DNA of 64,000 bases from Bradymonas sediminis. Its GTDB lineage: Bacteria; Myxococcota_A; Bradymonadia; Bradymonadales; Bradymonadaceae. Positions 16,613 to 27,185 of this stretch are shown here, in pieces. The notes beneath the pieces are model-generated. The model had not been told where the DNA came from. It ran no database searches and worked only from the letters and a program-made list of their open reading frames with translations. Position 1 is the first letter of the stretch; each line of letters starts with the position of its first letter. The position numbers and the translations under genes are program-made. Location of the stretch: the NCBI RefSeq assembly GCF_003258315.1, contig NZ_CP030032.1, forward strand, positions 3,970,501 through 4,034,500, in the 5' to 3' direction.

Positions 16613-17353
16613 TCAATGAGCACGGTACGTCCAACACATCATCACATCGATCGCATCACCCACCTGCCAATAGCCCCGCATCACATAGCCCGCGTCCAAA
16701 AACACGCTCAAACGCGCGTCCTCGACCGCGCGCGCGTGCACCTGCTGCAAATAGGCCTCTGCGCTCACCGGCCCGCGCGCCTCACTCCAGTCGCGCCAAC
16801 CCACCGACCGTACCACGCTGATCGTCGATTCAGCCCCACGTTGCTGCACCAACAATTGACGCCCCACGCGCAGCGCCATCTGCGCCTCACGCGCAGAGAC
16901 CGAGGCGAGCAGAACCGCGCCGGTGCCGCGCAACACCTCCTCGCCTGAGCTTCGCTTCTCTTCGGCTCGCGCAACCAACGGCTCGCGCCGCGACCATGGG
17001 TGCAACACCTCTGCCGACGCGCTTCGAACCGGCTGACAAAGCAGCCCACCGACCACCCGCTGGTCAACCTCCACGGCCAACTGCAGCTCGGGATACTCGC
17101 GCATCAACGCATCGACGCTGGCAGGCTTCGGCCACGCCTCGAAGATCTGCGCGCGCCCCATCGTCGCCCCGCGCGCCTGCGACAGCAGCCCAAGGTCTGC
17201 CGACGATAGCCGCCGCAGCCTCACCCGCCCGCGACGCTGCCACTCAATCTTCGCCCCGACCCACCGCGTATCATCCACCATAGCCAGCTCCATCCGCTCC
17301 ATCCGCTTCGTTAATCGCGATTTCTCGCACAATCTAGCATAGCCTTTCACCAA
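16613..17353 (-). CDS. GNAT-like acyltransferase domain protein, uncertain
   Basis: A 246-residue open frame (the true start may be Met17 or Met25). After a basic N-terminus comes VRLRRLSSADLGLLSQARG, then LQLAVEVDQRVVGGLLCQPV, a strand pair like the core of GNAT acetyltransferases. Near the C-terminus ARLSVFLDAGYVMRGYWQVG resembles the FLxxxGF segment of that fold. No clear acetyl-CoA P-loop (Q/RxxGxG/A) is visible, so the GNAT assignment is tentative. It converges on atpE across a shared terminator. Confidence 0.55.
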   Translation of the reverse strand: MVKGYARLCEKSRLTKRMERMELAMVDDTRWVGAKIEWQRRGRVRLRRLSSADLGLLSQARGATMGRAQIFEAWPKPASVDALMREYPELQLAVEVDQRVVGGLLCQPVRSASAEVLHPWSRREPLVARAEEKRSSGEEVLRGTGAVLLASVSAREAQMALRVGRQLLVQQRGAESTISVVRSVGWRDWSEARGPVSAEAYLQQVHARAVEDARLSVFLDAGYVMRGYWQVGDAIDVMMCWTYRAH

Positions 17354-17579
17354 AAAACTTCAGATATCTGCTTGTTCCCACGCCTAGGCCTCTCAATAGC
17401 CTATCTTCTTGCACACCCCCCCATGGTGTGATTTAATAACCTCAATCGCTTGAGCGACCTCGCTCGCTAGACCGACGCCGCCGCTGGCCTCGGACTCTTG
17501 CCCGGCGAACTCGGCGCTCACAAGGAGCGTTCCGACAACGACTCGTCCCCACATTGCCCGTGACAGAGCAGCTTCCCGA

Positions 17580-19235
17580 ATGATTGTTCAGTGCCCGAAT
17601 TGCGATTCTCGATATCGCGTCAAAGACGCGAACGTACCCGCCTCCGGGGGAAAGATCACGTGTCCCTCGTGTAAACATAAATTCATCGTCTACCCGGACA
17701 CTCCCGACGCCCCCGATACGGAGGCTCTGGACGCGTTTGAAGATAAAACTTCCGTCGCTAAAGCCCCCGCGCTGCGCGATTTGGTCAACCAGATGGCGCC
17801 GAGCAGCGACTGGGCCAATGACGATGTCGGCGCAGCCACCGAGGTCATGAGCGCACCGGATATCCCCAAGGCCCTGGGCTTTGGCGGCCAGAATGATTCT
17901 GTCGACGGCACCGTAGAGATGTCGAACCCCGACATCGCGAGGTTGCGCGCCCAACACGAACCCGACGACGAGGCGGACGACTTCGCCTCCACCGAAATCA
18001 TCTCGGGTGACACCTTCGATCATATGGTCTTTAACGACCCGACGCCCGCACAAAATGTGGACTCGAACTCGGACACCCGCGAGCACGCACCCCTGCGCAC
18101 GCAACTCGAAGCCTCGGCACATACCGAGCGCCTGGCGCCCGAGGAGAACCCCTTCGCCCACGCGTCGCCCCCGCCGAAGAGCCCGCCGCAGCCGCAGCAC
18201 GCTCCGGCCAACACCACGCCGGCGCAACCTGCCGCGCCTTCGATGCCCGCGCCACCATCGATTCCGTCGTCACAGCCCGCGCAACCCGGCCCCGACGAGG
18301 CCTCGGCCCCCGAAACTTTCGGCCCGAACGCCACCCACGAAGGCCCGTGGAAGCTTAAGACAAACTTCGGCCTAATCTACGAATTCAGCGACAACGACAG
18401 CCTGCAAAATTGGCTCGCGAGCCGCGAAGAGCTCGACGGCTACGAATTGGCCGGCGACGCCGACTATTATCCGGTGAGCGCCTGGCCGCAATTCCAGCGC
18501 AAGCCCGCCGCGCGCAAGCGCACGTTCGCGATGTCGGCGATCCCGACGCACCCGCCCCTGGGCAATCCGTTGCCAGGCGCGCCCGCGCCGAGCGCCCCAG
18601 GCGCACCAACTTCTGGCCCGTTCGACCAGGCATCATTCACACCGCAGCCGGGCTCGACGACGCCCCAACCGCCCTCGCCGGGCGCCCAGGGATGGGAATC
18701 CCCCAGCCCCGCGCCGCCGCGTAAGATCATCACGCCCACCGACTCCCACGCCTCATCGGGCGGCTCGAAGGCCAACCTGATCCTATGGCCCATCGCCGGC
18801 CTCCTATTCGCCGTCGGCGTCTTGCTCGCCGTCCAGGTGCTCGGCGTTTACGATATCAAATCGGCGATCCTCGGCGAGGCGCCCGCCACGCCGGTCGACC
18901 AACCGGTGGCCGCGCCAAATGACGCGCCCGCCCCAGACTCACCCAGCGCCGAAGCCCAGGCTGCGCCGGATTCTGCCGAGGCCGTGAGCCCCGACGTCGC
19001 CAAGGCGGTTGACCGCCTCATCGCAGACGCCGAGCTCGCCATCGAGAATAACCGCCTGCAGTCGGCGAGCGTAAAGCTCAATAACGCAAAGTTGCTCGAG
19101 CCCAAGCGCGTGGCGATCTATGTGCTCTTCGTCAAAGTATATACCGAAATGGGGCGTACCGAGGACGCCGCGACCGCTCAAAAAACACTCGATGAACTCC
19201 GGGGAACCGCAACACCGGCCGCCGCTGAGGATTAA
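17580..19235 (+). CDS. MJ0042 zinc-finger, TM and TPR protein, copy 1
   Basis: A 551-residue protein. It starts with an MJ0042-type zinc finger (CPNC... CPSC, residues 5-30), followed by a long acidic then Pro/Ala-rich region. A ~50-residue globular domain comes next (WKLKTNFGLIYEFSDND to YPVSAWPQF, about 258-305). A Pro-rich linker leads to one membrane segment (LILWPIAGLLFAVGVLLAVQ, about 398-418), and TPR-like helices end the protein. The same parts in similar order recur in the next gene. MJ0042/TPR membrane proteins are common in Myxococcota, some tied to motility or signalling, but the function of this one is unknown. Its topology places the zinc finger in the cytoplasm and the TPR outside, if the segment spans once. 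Confidence 0.82.
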   Translation: MIVQCPNCDSRYRVKDANVPASGGKITCPSCKHKFIVYPDTPDAPDTEALDAFEDKTSVAKAPALRDLVNQMAPSSDWANDDVGAATEVMSAPDIPKALGFGGQNDSVDGTVEMSNPDIARLRAQHEPDDEADDFASTEIISGDTFDHMVFNDPTPAQNVDSNSDTREHAPLRTQLEASAHTERLAPEENPFAHASPPPKSPPQPQHAPANTTPAQPAAPSMPAPPSIPSSQPAQPGPDEASAPETFGPNATHEGPWKLKTNFGLIYEFSDNDSLQNWLASREELDGYELAGDADYYPVSAWPQFQRKPAARKRTFAMSAIPTHPPLGNPLPGAPAPSAPGAPTSGPFDQASFTPQPGSTTPQPPSPGAQGWESPSPAPPRKIITPTDSHASSGGSKANLILWPIAGLLFAVGVLLAVQVLGVYDIKSAILGEAPATPVDQPVAAPNDAPAPDSPSAEAQAAPDSAEAVSPDVAKAVDRLIADAELAIENNRLQSASVKLNNAKLLEPKRVAIYVLFVKVYTEMGRTEDAATAQKTLDELRGTATPAAAED

Positions 19236-19308
19236 GACGCCAACGCATCTTTGACGCTCAGACGCACCTCAACGCGCAGCACGTCGACTCATGGCTGGAG
19301 TGCTTAAT

Positions 19309-20892
19309 ATGGACATCCGCTGTCCCGAATGCGACACGCTTTACGAAATCGACACCCGCCAACTGCGGGGCAGCGCGAGCACATTGAAGTGCAGTCAATG
19401 TGAGCATATTTTTCATATGCAAACCCACGCCGCGCTGCACCAGGAGACCCAGCGCCGCTGGATGCTCCGCAGCCACACCAGCGGCGACATCCGTTATTTC
19501 CTGGGCTTCAACGAATTACATCATTGGATCTTACAGGGGGTCGTCAGCAAACCCGACGAGATCTCGCGCACCGGACGCGGCTGGAAGGCGCTGGGCTCGA
19601 TCGGCGAGTTCATGCCCATTTTCCAGGCCGTAGAGAGCGTGGCGAACATCAGCGCCCCGCGCGAGAAGCAGGTCTCGGCGGAGCTGCCGGACTCCGGTCC
19701 GACCGCCGAATTCACGAGCACCCGTGCGCCGCGACCGAACTCGGCAGATGTCCCACGAGACTTCGCTTCACAGCCGCGCGTGCCCACCGCTCGACAACAC
19801 GGGCTGCCGCCTGCACGCCCGCAATCCGGCACACATAACGCGGCTTCCCGCCAACCCTCGGGCCCCAACCCTGCCCGCTCGCAGACTCCATTCGCCTCAA
19901 AAGCAATGCCGCCAGAAGCGCCGCGACGCCCCGCGCATACGCCGACTCAAACCCCTCCGCCTGCGCCGCCATCGCGCGTCTACGGGGCAGGCGTGCCCGA
20001 ACCTGTCGTTGACCCCGAAGACAATTGGAGCCTGGGCGAGTTGCCAGGCACGCTCGCCGAAGAGCGCGAGTTCGAACCACCGGGGCGAGAAGTCAGCGGC
20101 TCATTCGCCCTACAATCGACGACGCGGGAGCCCAGCGCCCAACACCCGAGCATCGTCCACGCCGCCGGTGACTCAACCCCGTCGCGAAGCAAGACCCCGA
20201 TCATTATCGCGGCGACCGTCGTCCTCGGCGCAGGCCTCTCCCTATTTTTGCTCAAGCCACCGTTCGTTCAGGAGCTGCTCGGGGCCAACGCATCGCCCTC
20301 CGTGCAGGCCGACGCAGCCGCCCAGGCGAGCGCCCCCGAAGCCGCAGCCGCCGGTGAAGATGAGCAGGCGCTAGCTGCCCAAAAGGCCGAGCAAGAGGCG
20401 CTCGCGGCAGAGCATGAAAAACTCACCAGCGCCATCGCGGCAGCCCACCCTCATATCAACAGCGCCCTCGCTAAAGCGGACAAGGACGCCGAGGCAGCGG
20501 TCCCCGAAAAGCCCAGAGAGCTCAGCGTGACCGAGCTGCTCGAAAGCGCCCGCAAGGCGCTGGACGCCGGCAAATCCGAGCAGGCGCGCAAGCAATATCA
20601 CAAGGTCTTAAGCCGCGACCGCAGCAACTCCTCGGCCATCACCGGCCTGGGCTGGTCGCTGATCGCCTTGAATCGCCCGCCCGCTGCCGCCGCCCAATTT
20701 CAGAAGGCCATCTCCCTAAACCCGAGCTACGGCGACGCCTATATCGGCCTGGGCAAAGCCAAACGCGATATGGGCGACCACCAGGGCGCGCTCAACGCGT
20801 ACCAAGACTACCTGAAACGATTCCCCAGCGGCTCCAAGGCGTCCATCGCGCGCCACCAGGCCGACAAGTTAAAGCTGGCCCTCGGCCAATAA
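19309..20892 (+). CDS. MJ0042 zinc-finger, TM and TPR protein, copy 2
   Basis: A 527-residue protein; the ATG at 19309 (MDIRCPEC) follows GGAG at good spacing and puts the zinc finger at the very N-terminus, as in the family, so it is preferred over 19291. Parts: MJ0042 zinc finger (CPEC... CSQC), a domain like that of copy 1 placed next to the finger (RRWMLRSHTSGDIRYFLGF to FQAVE), a Pro-rich disordered stretch, one membrane helix (PIIIAATVVLGAGLSLFLL, about 300-318), an Ala/Glu-rich coiled coil, and three TPR-like repeats (ARKQYHKVLSRDRSNSSAIT onward). Paralogue of the upstream gene, 73 bp away, and probably in one transcript with it. Confidence 0.83.
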   Translation: MDIRCPECDTLYEIDTRQLRGSASTLKCSQCEHIFHMQTHAALHQETQRRWMLRSHTSGDIRYFLGFNELHHWILQGVVSKPDEISRTGRGWKALGSIGEFMPIFQAVESVANISAPREKQVSAELPDSGPTAEFTSTRAPRPNSADVPRDFASQPRVPTARQHGLPPARPQSGTHNAASRQPSGPNPARSQTPFASKAMPPEAPRRPAHTPTQTPPPAPPSRVYGAGVPEPVVDPEDNWSLGELPGTLAEEREFEPPGREVSGSFALQSTTREPSAQHPSIVHAAGDSTPSRSKTPIIIAATVVLGAGLSLFLLKPPFVQELLGANASPSVQADAAAQASAPEAAAAGEDEQALAAQKAEQEALAAEHEKLTSAIAAAHPHINSALAKADKDAEAAVPEKPRELSVTELLESARKALDAGKSEQARKQYHKVLSRDRSNSSAITGLGWSLIALNRPPAAAAQFQKAISLNPSYGDAYIGLGKAKRDMGDHQGALNAYQDYLKRFPSGSKASIARHQADKLKLALGQ

Positions 20893-20893
20893 A

Positions 20894-20921
20894 AAAAAGC
20901 CCCGCGCGAGCGGGGCTTTTT
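20894..20921. terminator. Bidirectional terminator between convergent genes
   Basis: AAAAAGCCCCGC, a GCGA loop and GCGGGGCTTTTT form a 12-bp stem with A/T ends on both sides. It starts two bases after one stop codon and serves the plus-strand gene ending at 20892 and the minus-strand gene ending at 20938. Confidence 0.92.
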
Positions 20922-20937
20922 CGTTGCTGGCCACACC

Positions 20938-22695
20938 TTATTTCGACTTAAACTCGTGGCCGGCGCCGGTGATATCTTTGACATACGCGTCGAAGTTGAA
21001 CTTCGGCGAATGCTCCGGAACATGGCATTCCATGCACTGAGTCACGGTCGGGGTCGGGTTGATAAATTGCGGCTTGCCCGCCGCGTCCACCGGCATCGCC
21101 ATATGCGCCGAGCCCGGACCGTGGCAATTCTCACAGCCCACGTTCTCCAGGTCCTTCTGGATGGTGCGCTCGCCGAGCTTCGCCTCATAGTGAAGCTTAC
21201 CGATGACGCTGCCGCCCGGCTTCTCATAGCCCACCACGTGACAGCCGATGCAGCTCTGGTCGAAGAGCTTGTCGCGGTCTTCGAGCGTCTTCACCGCCTT
21301 CGCATGCGCCGTGCCGTCCCAGAACTTCTTCGCCCCCACGTGACAGGTCGCGCAATTATTGGTGCCAACATAGAACGCCTCGCCCTCTTTGGGCGGAACA
21401 ACCTCACGCTTCACCGCCATCTGCAGGGACTTCAGGCTCTCGTTAAAGACCCGACGCTCCGACTCCATCGCCTCGTTGATCGGCAATCCGGGCACCATCG
21501 CGATCGGGCGGTAAATAAACGCGTTGCCGCTCTCCGGCACGTTTAGCGACGCGCTCTTCAATGCCACAACCTGCTCCTTTAAGTCTTTGATATCATCTTG
21601 CAGACGCGCCAAAATAGGCGGGTTCTCGTGGCGCTTCGACGGCGGAAAGCGGTCCACCTGCCCCTGCTTATGCTCAATCACCCGCTCCAACTTCTCGATC
21701 TCGCTGACGCTCGCCGCGCCGGCGTTCGAATAGGCGCCCTGGGCGTCGCGCTCATAGAGCTTTAGCACGCCCAAATAGCGCCCCTGGTCGAAGGCTTCGA
21801 GCGTAAAACCACCGCCCGCCTGCTGCACCTCATCGCTCTCGCGCGGCGCGTGGCCCACGACCCCAAAGTCAATGCCGTCGACCGCGTTTAAGACCGCGCG
21901 GGTCGCGGCGAGGTCGCCATGCATGATCAAAAGGGTCGTGGTGGCGCCATCTTTTTTAAGCGCCGCGACCGCCTTTTTGACCGCCTCAACCGGCTCGGTG
22001 GTCGCCACATCTTCGAGCCCCTCATAATGTCTGGGCTCAACCGCGCCGACCACGCCCAGCTTGATATCACCGACCTCGATGATCCGCCCGGCCTCCAACT
22101 TCTTGCCCGCGATCGTCAGGTTCGCAGCGATCGGCTCGACCCCGGCGGCCTCGAGTTTTTCGAGATAAAACGCACTGCCCAGGGCAAAGTCGAGCTCGCC
22201 GGGCACCGTCACCTGCGTGCCAAAACGCTTCTGGGCCGCCACGATCACCTCGGCCTTCGCCTTGACCTGCGGGATATCGTGCTCCTCAATCTCGGCGAAC
22301 TCAAAGAGCATATCGCCGCCGTCGAGCATCGTGGACGCCGGATGAAGTTTCTGAGCCGCGTCCACATAGCCAGTGAGGCGCTCGATGCCGCCGAGCAAGA
22401 TCTCGGCGCTGCAACCGCAGGGCTCCAAATAGCCCTTTAGGCCGGCCAAGAAAAACACCGCTGGCGCCGACGGCCCGGGGCTCTCCACCGCGATGGTCCC
22501 CGGGGCGGCCTCGCCCGGAAGATCACCCTCAGCGGCCGCTGCATCGCCGTCTTCTTTGGCCTGCTCCCCATCCTTCTCGACCGCGGACGACGACCCGTCC
22601 GCCCGCTTCGCCGTCCGGTCGCAGGACTGCGCCAACACCAGCGCCCATGCCCCAAGGATAAGAATGAGAATCGTCCAGCGCTTTGTATTTTTCAT
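20938..22695 (-). CDS. Phosphoesterase-like domain fused to a tetrahaem cytochrome c, exported
   Basis: A 585-residue exported protein; the signal ends LVLAQSC, a possible though non-ideal lipobox. After an acidic linker the N-terminal half has YLEPCGCSAEILLGGIERL, MLDGGDMLFEF and a later GVVGHAPRE, which resemble the 5'-nucleotidase/metallophosphatase fold, although the full metal-ligand set is not clear. The C-terminal part has four CxxCH haem sites (CATCH, CIGCH, CENCH, CMECH) in a cytochrome c554-like arrangement. Fusions of this kind are known in deltaproteobacteria, but their substrate is not established. It begins seven bases after the SprT-like gene, so the two are co-transcribed. Confidence 0.87.
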   Translation of the reverse strand: MKNTKRWTILILILGAWALVLAQSCDRTAKRADGSSSAVEKDGEQAKEDGDAAAAEGDLPGEAAPGTIAVESPGPSAPAVFFLAGLKGYLEPCGCSAEILLGGIERLTGYVDAAQKLHPASTMLDGGDMLFEFAEIEEHDIPQVKAKAEVIVAAQKRFGTQVTVPGELDFALGSAFYLEKLEAAGVEPIAANLTIAGKKLEAGRIIEVGDIKLGVVGAVEPRHYEGLEDVATTEPVEAVKKAVAALKKDGATTTLLIMHGDLAATRAVLNAVDGIDFGVVGHAPRESDEVQQAGGGFTLEAFDQGRYLGVLKLYERDAQGAYSNAGAASVSEIEKLERVIEHKQGQVDRFPPSKRHENPPILARLQDDIKDLKEQVVALKSASLNVPESGNAFIYRPIAMVPGLPINEAMESERRVFNESLKSLQMAVKREVVPPKEGEAFYVGTNNCATCHVGAKKFWDGTAHAKAVKTLEDRDKLFDQSCIGCHVVGYEKPGGSVIGKLHYEAKLGERTIQKDLENVGCENCHGPGSAHMAMPVDAAGKPQFINPTPTVTQCMECHVPEHSPKFNFDAYVKDITGAGHEFKSK

Positions 22696-22702
22696 TGTCT
22701 AT

Positions 22703-23653
22703 TTATTTCTGATCTAGAATTTTTCGAAGATTTGCCGCTTCCCAACGCATCGCTTTTTGGTAGTCCGGGAACCGCCGCTCCATCGCGTTAAATTCCGGGG
22801 TATGCACCAAACGCCGCTTCGAGGTGCCGCTGGAATCCGTGCCCTCGACCGACGAAGCGCAGCCGCTGATCGGCGGAAAGAGCGCGTGCAATAGCTCATG
22901 ATAGATGATGAACGCCACAAAATAACGCGGCACCCAGTCGCGGTCGAGCGCGGGGTGGATGCGGATCAACTTGCGGTCGAAATCGTAGCTTCCGAACCGA
23001 ATGCTCCGATTCCCCTGGCTTCGCCGGCCCCATGTAATGTGGATATCACCGATCGCCCGAAGGTCCGCGCGCATCGCCGGCTCCAGCCCCTCGACCACCT
23101 CGTCGAGGACCGTGGCGAGGTTGAAAAACTCGCCGCGGGTATGCAACTCGTCGTCGGTGGGCTCGAAGCTAATCGCGTCGCGATTGTCGCGAATATACCC
23201 CTGAATAATCGCCCGGGCGCCCTTTCGCGCGCTGCTCACCCCGCCCAATAGATCCGCAATCGCCCCCACCGTCTGCGCATCGCAGCCCATAAACATATGG
23301 TGGATGCGAATCTCAATGCGCTTCCTGCCGCGCTTTGAAGACAACATGCGACGACGGTTATCGGTGAGGATCAGATCAACCACGCCCAATAGACGCTCCA
23401 GGCGCACATGCAGCGCGTGCGCCTCCGGGCGGCGGTAGCGCATCTCAAGCGGCACCTCCGACATATTCAGCGTCCCGCGCGTGGCGACCTGCGCGGCCGG
23501 CGGCTGCTCCAGCCCTCCGCGAGCTTCCTCGGCGAAGATCTCCTCGGCGTGGGTGAGCCCCTCTTCAGGCTGCGGCGCGCGCTCGGCCCTGGGCGGGCCC
23601 TCCGAACCTAGCTCCCACAGGCTTGTCTGGTTGTGCTCAGGCTTATCGTCCAT
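22703..23653 (-). CDS. SprT-like zinc metalloprotease domain protein
   Basis: A 316-residue protein with a disordered, acidic N-terminal ~60 residues and a C-terminal metalloprotease-like domain. The zinc site YHELLHALFPP (HExxH-type, about residue 252) is followed by RRLVHTPEFNAMERRFPDY, supplying the third histidine and the helix typical of SprT/SprT-like proteins. No signal peptide, so it is probably cytoplasmic. It is upstream of and almost touching the cytochrome gene. Whether it is an active protease or a DNA-protein crosslink protease like SPRTN is unknown. Confidence 0.75.
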   Translation of the reverse strand: MDDKPEHNQTSLWELGSEGPPRAERAPQPEEGLTHAEEIFAEEARGGLEQPPAAQVATRGTLNMSEVPLEMRYRRPEAHALHVRLERLLGVVDLILTDNRRRMLSSKRGRKRIEIRIHHMFMGCDAQTVGAIADLLGGVSSARKGARAIIQGYIRDNRDAISFEPTDDELHTRGEFFNLATVLDEVVEGLEPAMRADLRAIGDIHITWGRRSQGNRSIRFGSYDFDRKLIRIHPALDRDWVPRYFVAFIIYHELLHALFPPISGCASSVEGTDSSGTSKRRLVHTPEFNAMERRFPDYQKAMRWEAANLRKILDQK

Positions 23654-24115
23654 GAATCTTAAAATGCAGGGAAATGATAACGCAATTAACAGGCCGACAG
23701 ATTTCGGCCTTGCTTATAGGCCGAAACGAAATGGATCGAAACCTTAACCTTGCGAGCGCCAATTTTTCGGCCGCCGCGCCGCCCCTGCGCCCCCACAAAC
23801 AACGCGCGATCCCTTGCGCATCCCCCCGCTGGTGCATTAAGTTTGTCTCGGCCCGATCGCTTTCTCCAGCGGAGCTTCGGCCGGGTCGAGCGGCAGGCGT
23901 TTTATCGCTGTCAGGCCTCGGAAAATAATCTTCTGAAAGCCCTTATCTCGCAATCAAAACCTCGTATAAAGTGACATTGCGTTAAATTGACAGATCGCGA
24001 CAGACACTGCTAATCTCGCCCCCAGTATTGCGTTAATTATTGGACAACCGAGGCGACTCTTCGCTGCACCGAGCATTGTCCCAGACTAACCGACCCACCC
24101 ACGGCGCCCGTATCT
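23654..24115. other. Divergent intergenic region with inverted repeats
   Basis: About 460 bp between the SprT-like gene and pilB, which point away from each other. Near the SprT-like side, GGCCGA (23692), TCGGCC (23704) and GGCCGA (23719) can form alternative hairpins. Near the pilB side ATTGCGTTAA occurs twice (23976-23985 and 24027-24036). Short open frames here have no homology that I recognise. Promoters for both genes must be here. Confidence 0.5.
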
Positions 24116-25837
<1,722 letters not shown>

Positions 25838-25901
25838 TCCGACTTATTATGACGCCGATTCACCCGCGATGAGCATCCCTTTATTCCGACGGTATTGAAC
25901 G

Positions 25902-27035
25902 ATGGCAAACCTACATCAATTGCTCAAAATCATGGTCGACAAGGGCGCGAGTGACCTCCACATCACCGTCGGCTCCCCGCCCCAGCTGCGCATCGACGGC
26001 ACCCTCGTGCCGCTTAAGACCACGCGCCTGTCGCCCCAGGAGACCCGTCAGCTCTGCTATAGCGTGCTGACCGACTCCCAAAAGCAAGCGTTCGAGACCG
26101 ACAACGAGCTCGACCTCTCCTTTGGCGTCAAGGGGCTAAGCCGCTTTCGTGGCAACGTGTTTATGCAGCGCGGGGCGGTCGCCGGCGTCTTCCGTACGAT
26201 CCCCTTCGAGATCCTCGGCATCGACCAGCTCGGCCTGCCCAATATCGTCGGGCAATTGGCCGAGAAGCCCCGCGGACTCGTGCTCGTCACCGGCCCCACC
26301 GGCTCGGGTAAATCGACCACCCTCGCCTCGATGATCAACAAGATCAACGAGGAGAAGCGCCTGCATATCCTGACCGTTGAAGACCCGATCGAGTATCTGC
26401 ACCCGCATAAAAACTGCATCGTCAATCAGCGCGAAATTGGCGCCGACACCAGCGGCTTTAAGGTCGCGCTGCGCTACGTGCTGCGCCAGGACCCCGACGT
26501 CGTCCTCATCGGCGAGATGCGCGACCTCGAGACCATCGAGGCCGCCCTGTCGATCAGTGAGACCGGTCACCTGGCTTTCGCCACGCTGCACACCAACGGC
26601 TGCGTGCAGACCATCAACCGCATCATCGACGTCTTCCCGCCCTACCAGCAGGCGCAGGTGCGCGCGCAGCTCTCCTTTGTGCTCGAGGGCGTGATCAGCC
26701 AACAGCTGATTCCGCACGCCTCCGGCAAAGGCCGCGCCGTCGCGGTCGAGGTCATGATCCCGACCCCGGCCATCCGAAACCTCATCCGCGAAGACAAGGT
26801 CCACCAGATCTACAGCGCCATGCAGGTCGGCCAGGCCCGCAACGCCATGCAGACCATGAACCAATCGCTCTATAGCCTGCTGCAGCGCGGCGAGGTCACC
26901 CTGAACGACGCGCTCGCGCGCAGCTCCGACCCCGACGAGCTGCGCACCATGATCGAGCAGGGCGGCGGCGCGCGAAAACGCGGCACGAAGACCGACTCCG
27001 CGGGCGGGCGTAATCGAAAAATTCGCTACACCTAA
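25902..27035 (+). CDS. pilT: Type IV pilus retraction ATPase PilT
   Basis: A 377-residue motor protein. The N-terminus (LLKIMVDKGASDLHITVGSP) and Walker A GPTGSGKSTT (about residue 129) are typical. The Asp box is LTVEDPIEYLH, Walker B is VVLIGEMRDLETI, and the C-terminal AIRNLIRE motif is the signature that separates retraction ATPases from PilB. The last ~30 residues are basic and disordered. Drives pilus depolymerisation for twitching or social motility. Confidence 0.95.
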   Translation: MANLHQLLKIMVDKGASDLHITVGSPPQLRIDGTLVPLKTTRLSPQETRQLCYSVLTDSQKQAFETDNELDLSFGVKGLSRFRGNVFMQRGAVAGVFRTIPFEILGIDQLGLPNIVGQLAEKPRGLVLVTGPTGSGKSTTLASMINKINEEKRLHILTVEDPIEYLHPHKNCIVNQREIGADTSGFKVALRYVLRQDPDVVLIGEMRDLETIEAALSISETGHLAFATLHTNGCVQTINRIIDVFPPYQQAQVRAQLSFVLEGVISQQLIPHASGKGRAVAVEVMIPTPAIRNLIREDKVHQIYSAMQVGQARNAMQTMNQSLYSLLQRGEVTLNDALARSSDPDELRTMIEQGGGARKRGTKTDSAGGRNRKIRYT

Positions 27036-27185
27036 ATAGCCTAGAGCCAGGCGTTCTTAAGATATCAACCTTATTAACGCATAAGTTTTTTGACACTTCG
27101 GCCGCCTCGTGTTGAACTAGGCCGTGTTTGGAAGCTCCGGACCCAAAGAGCGCGATTTAACGCAAGCGACTATCAGGAATCAGCA

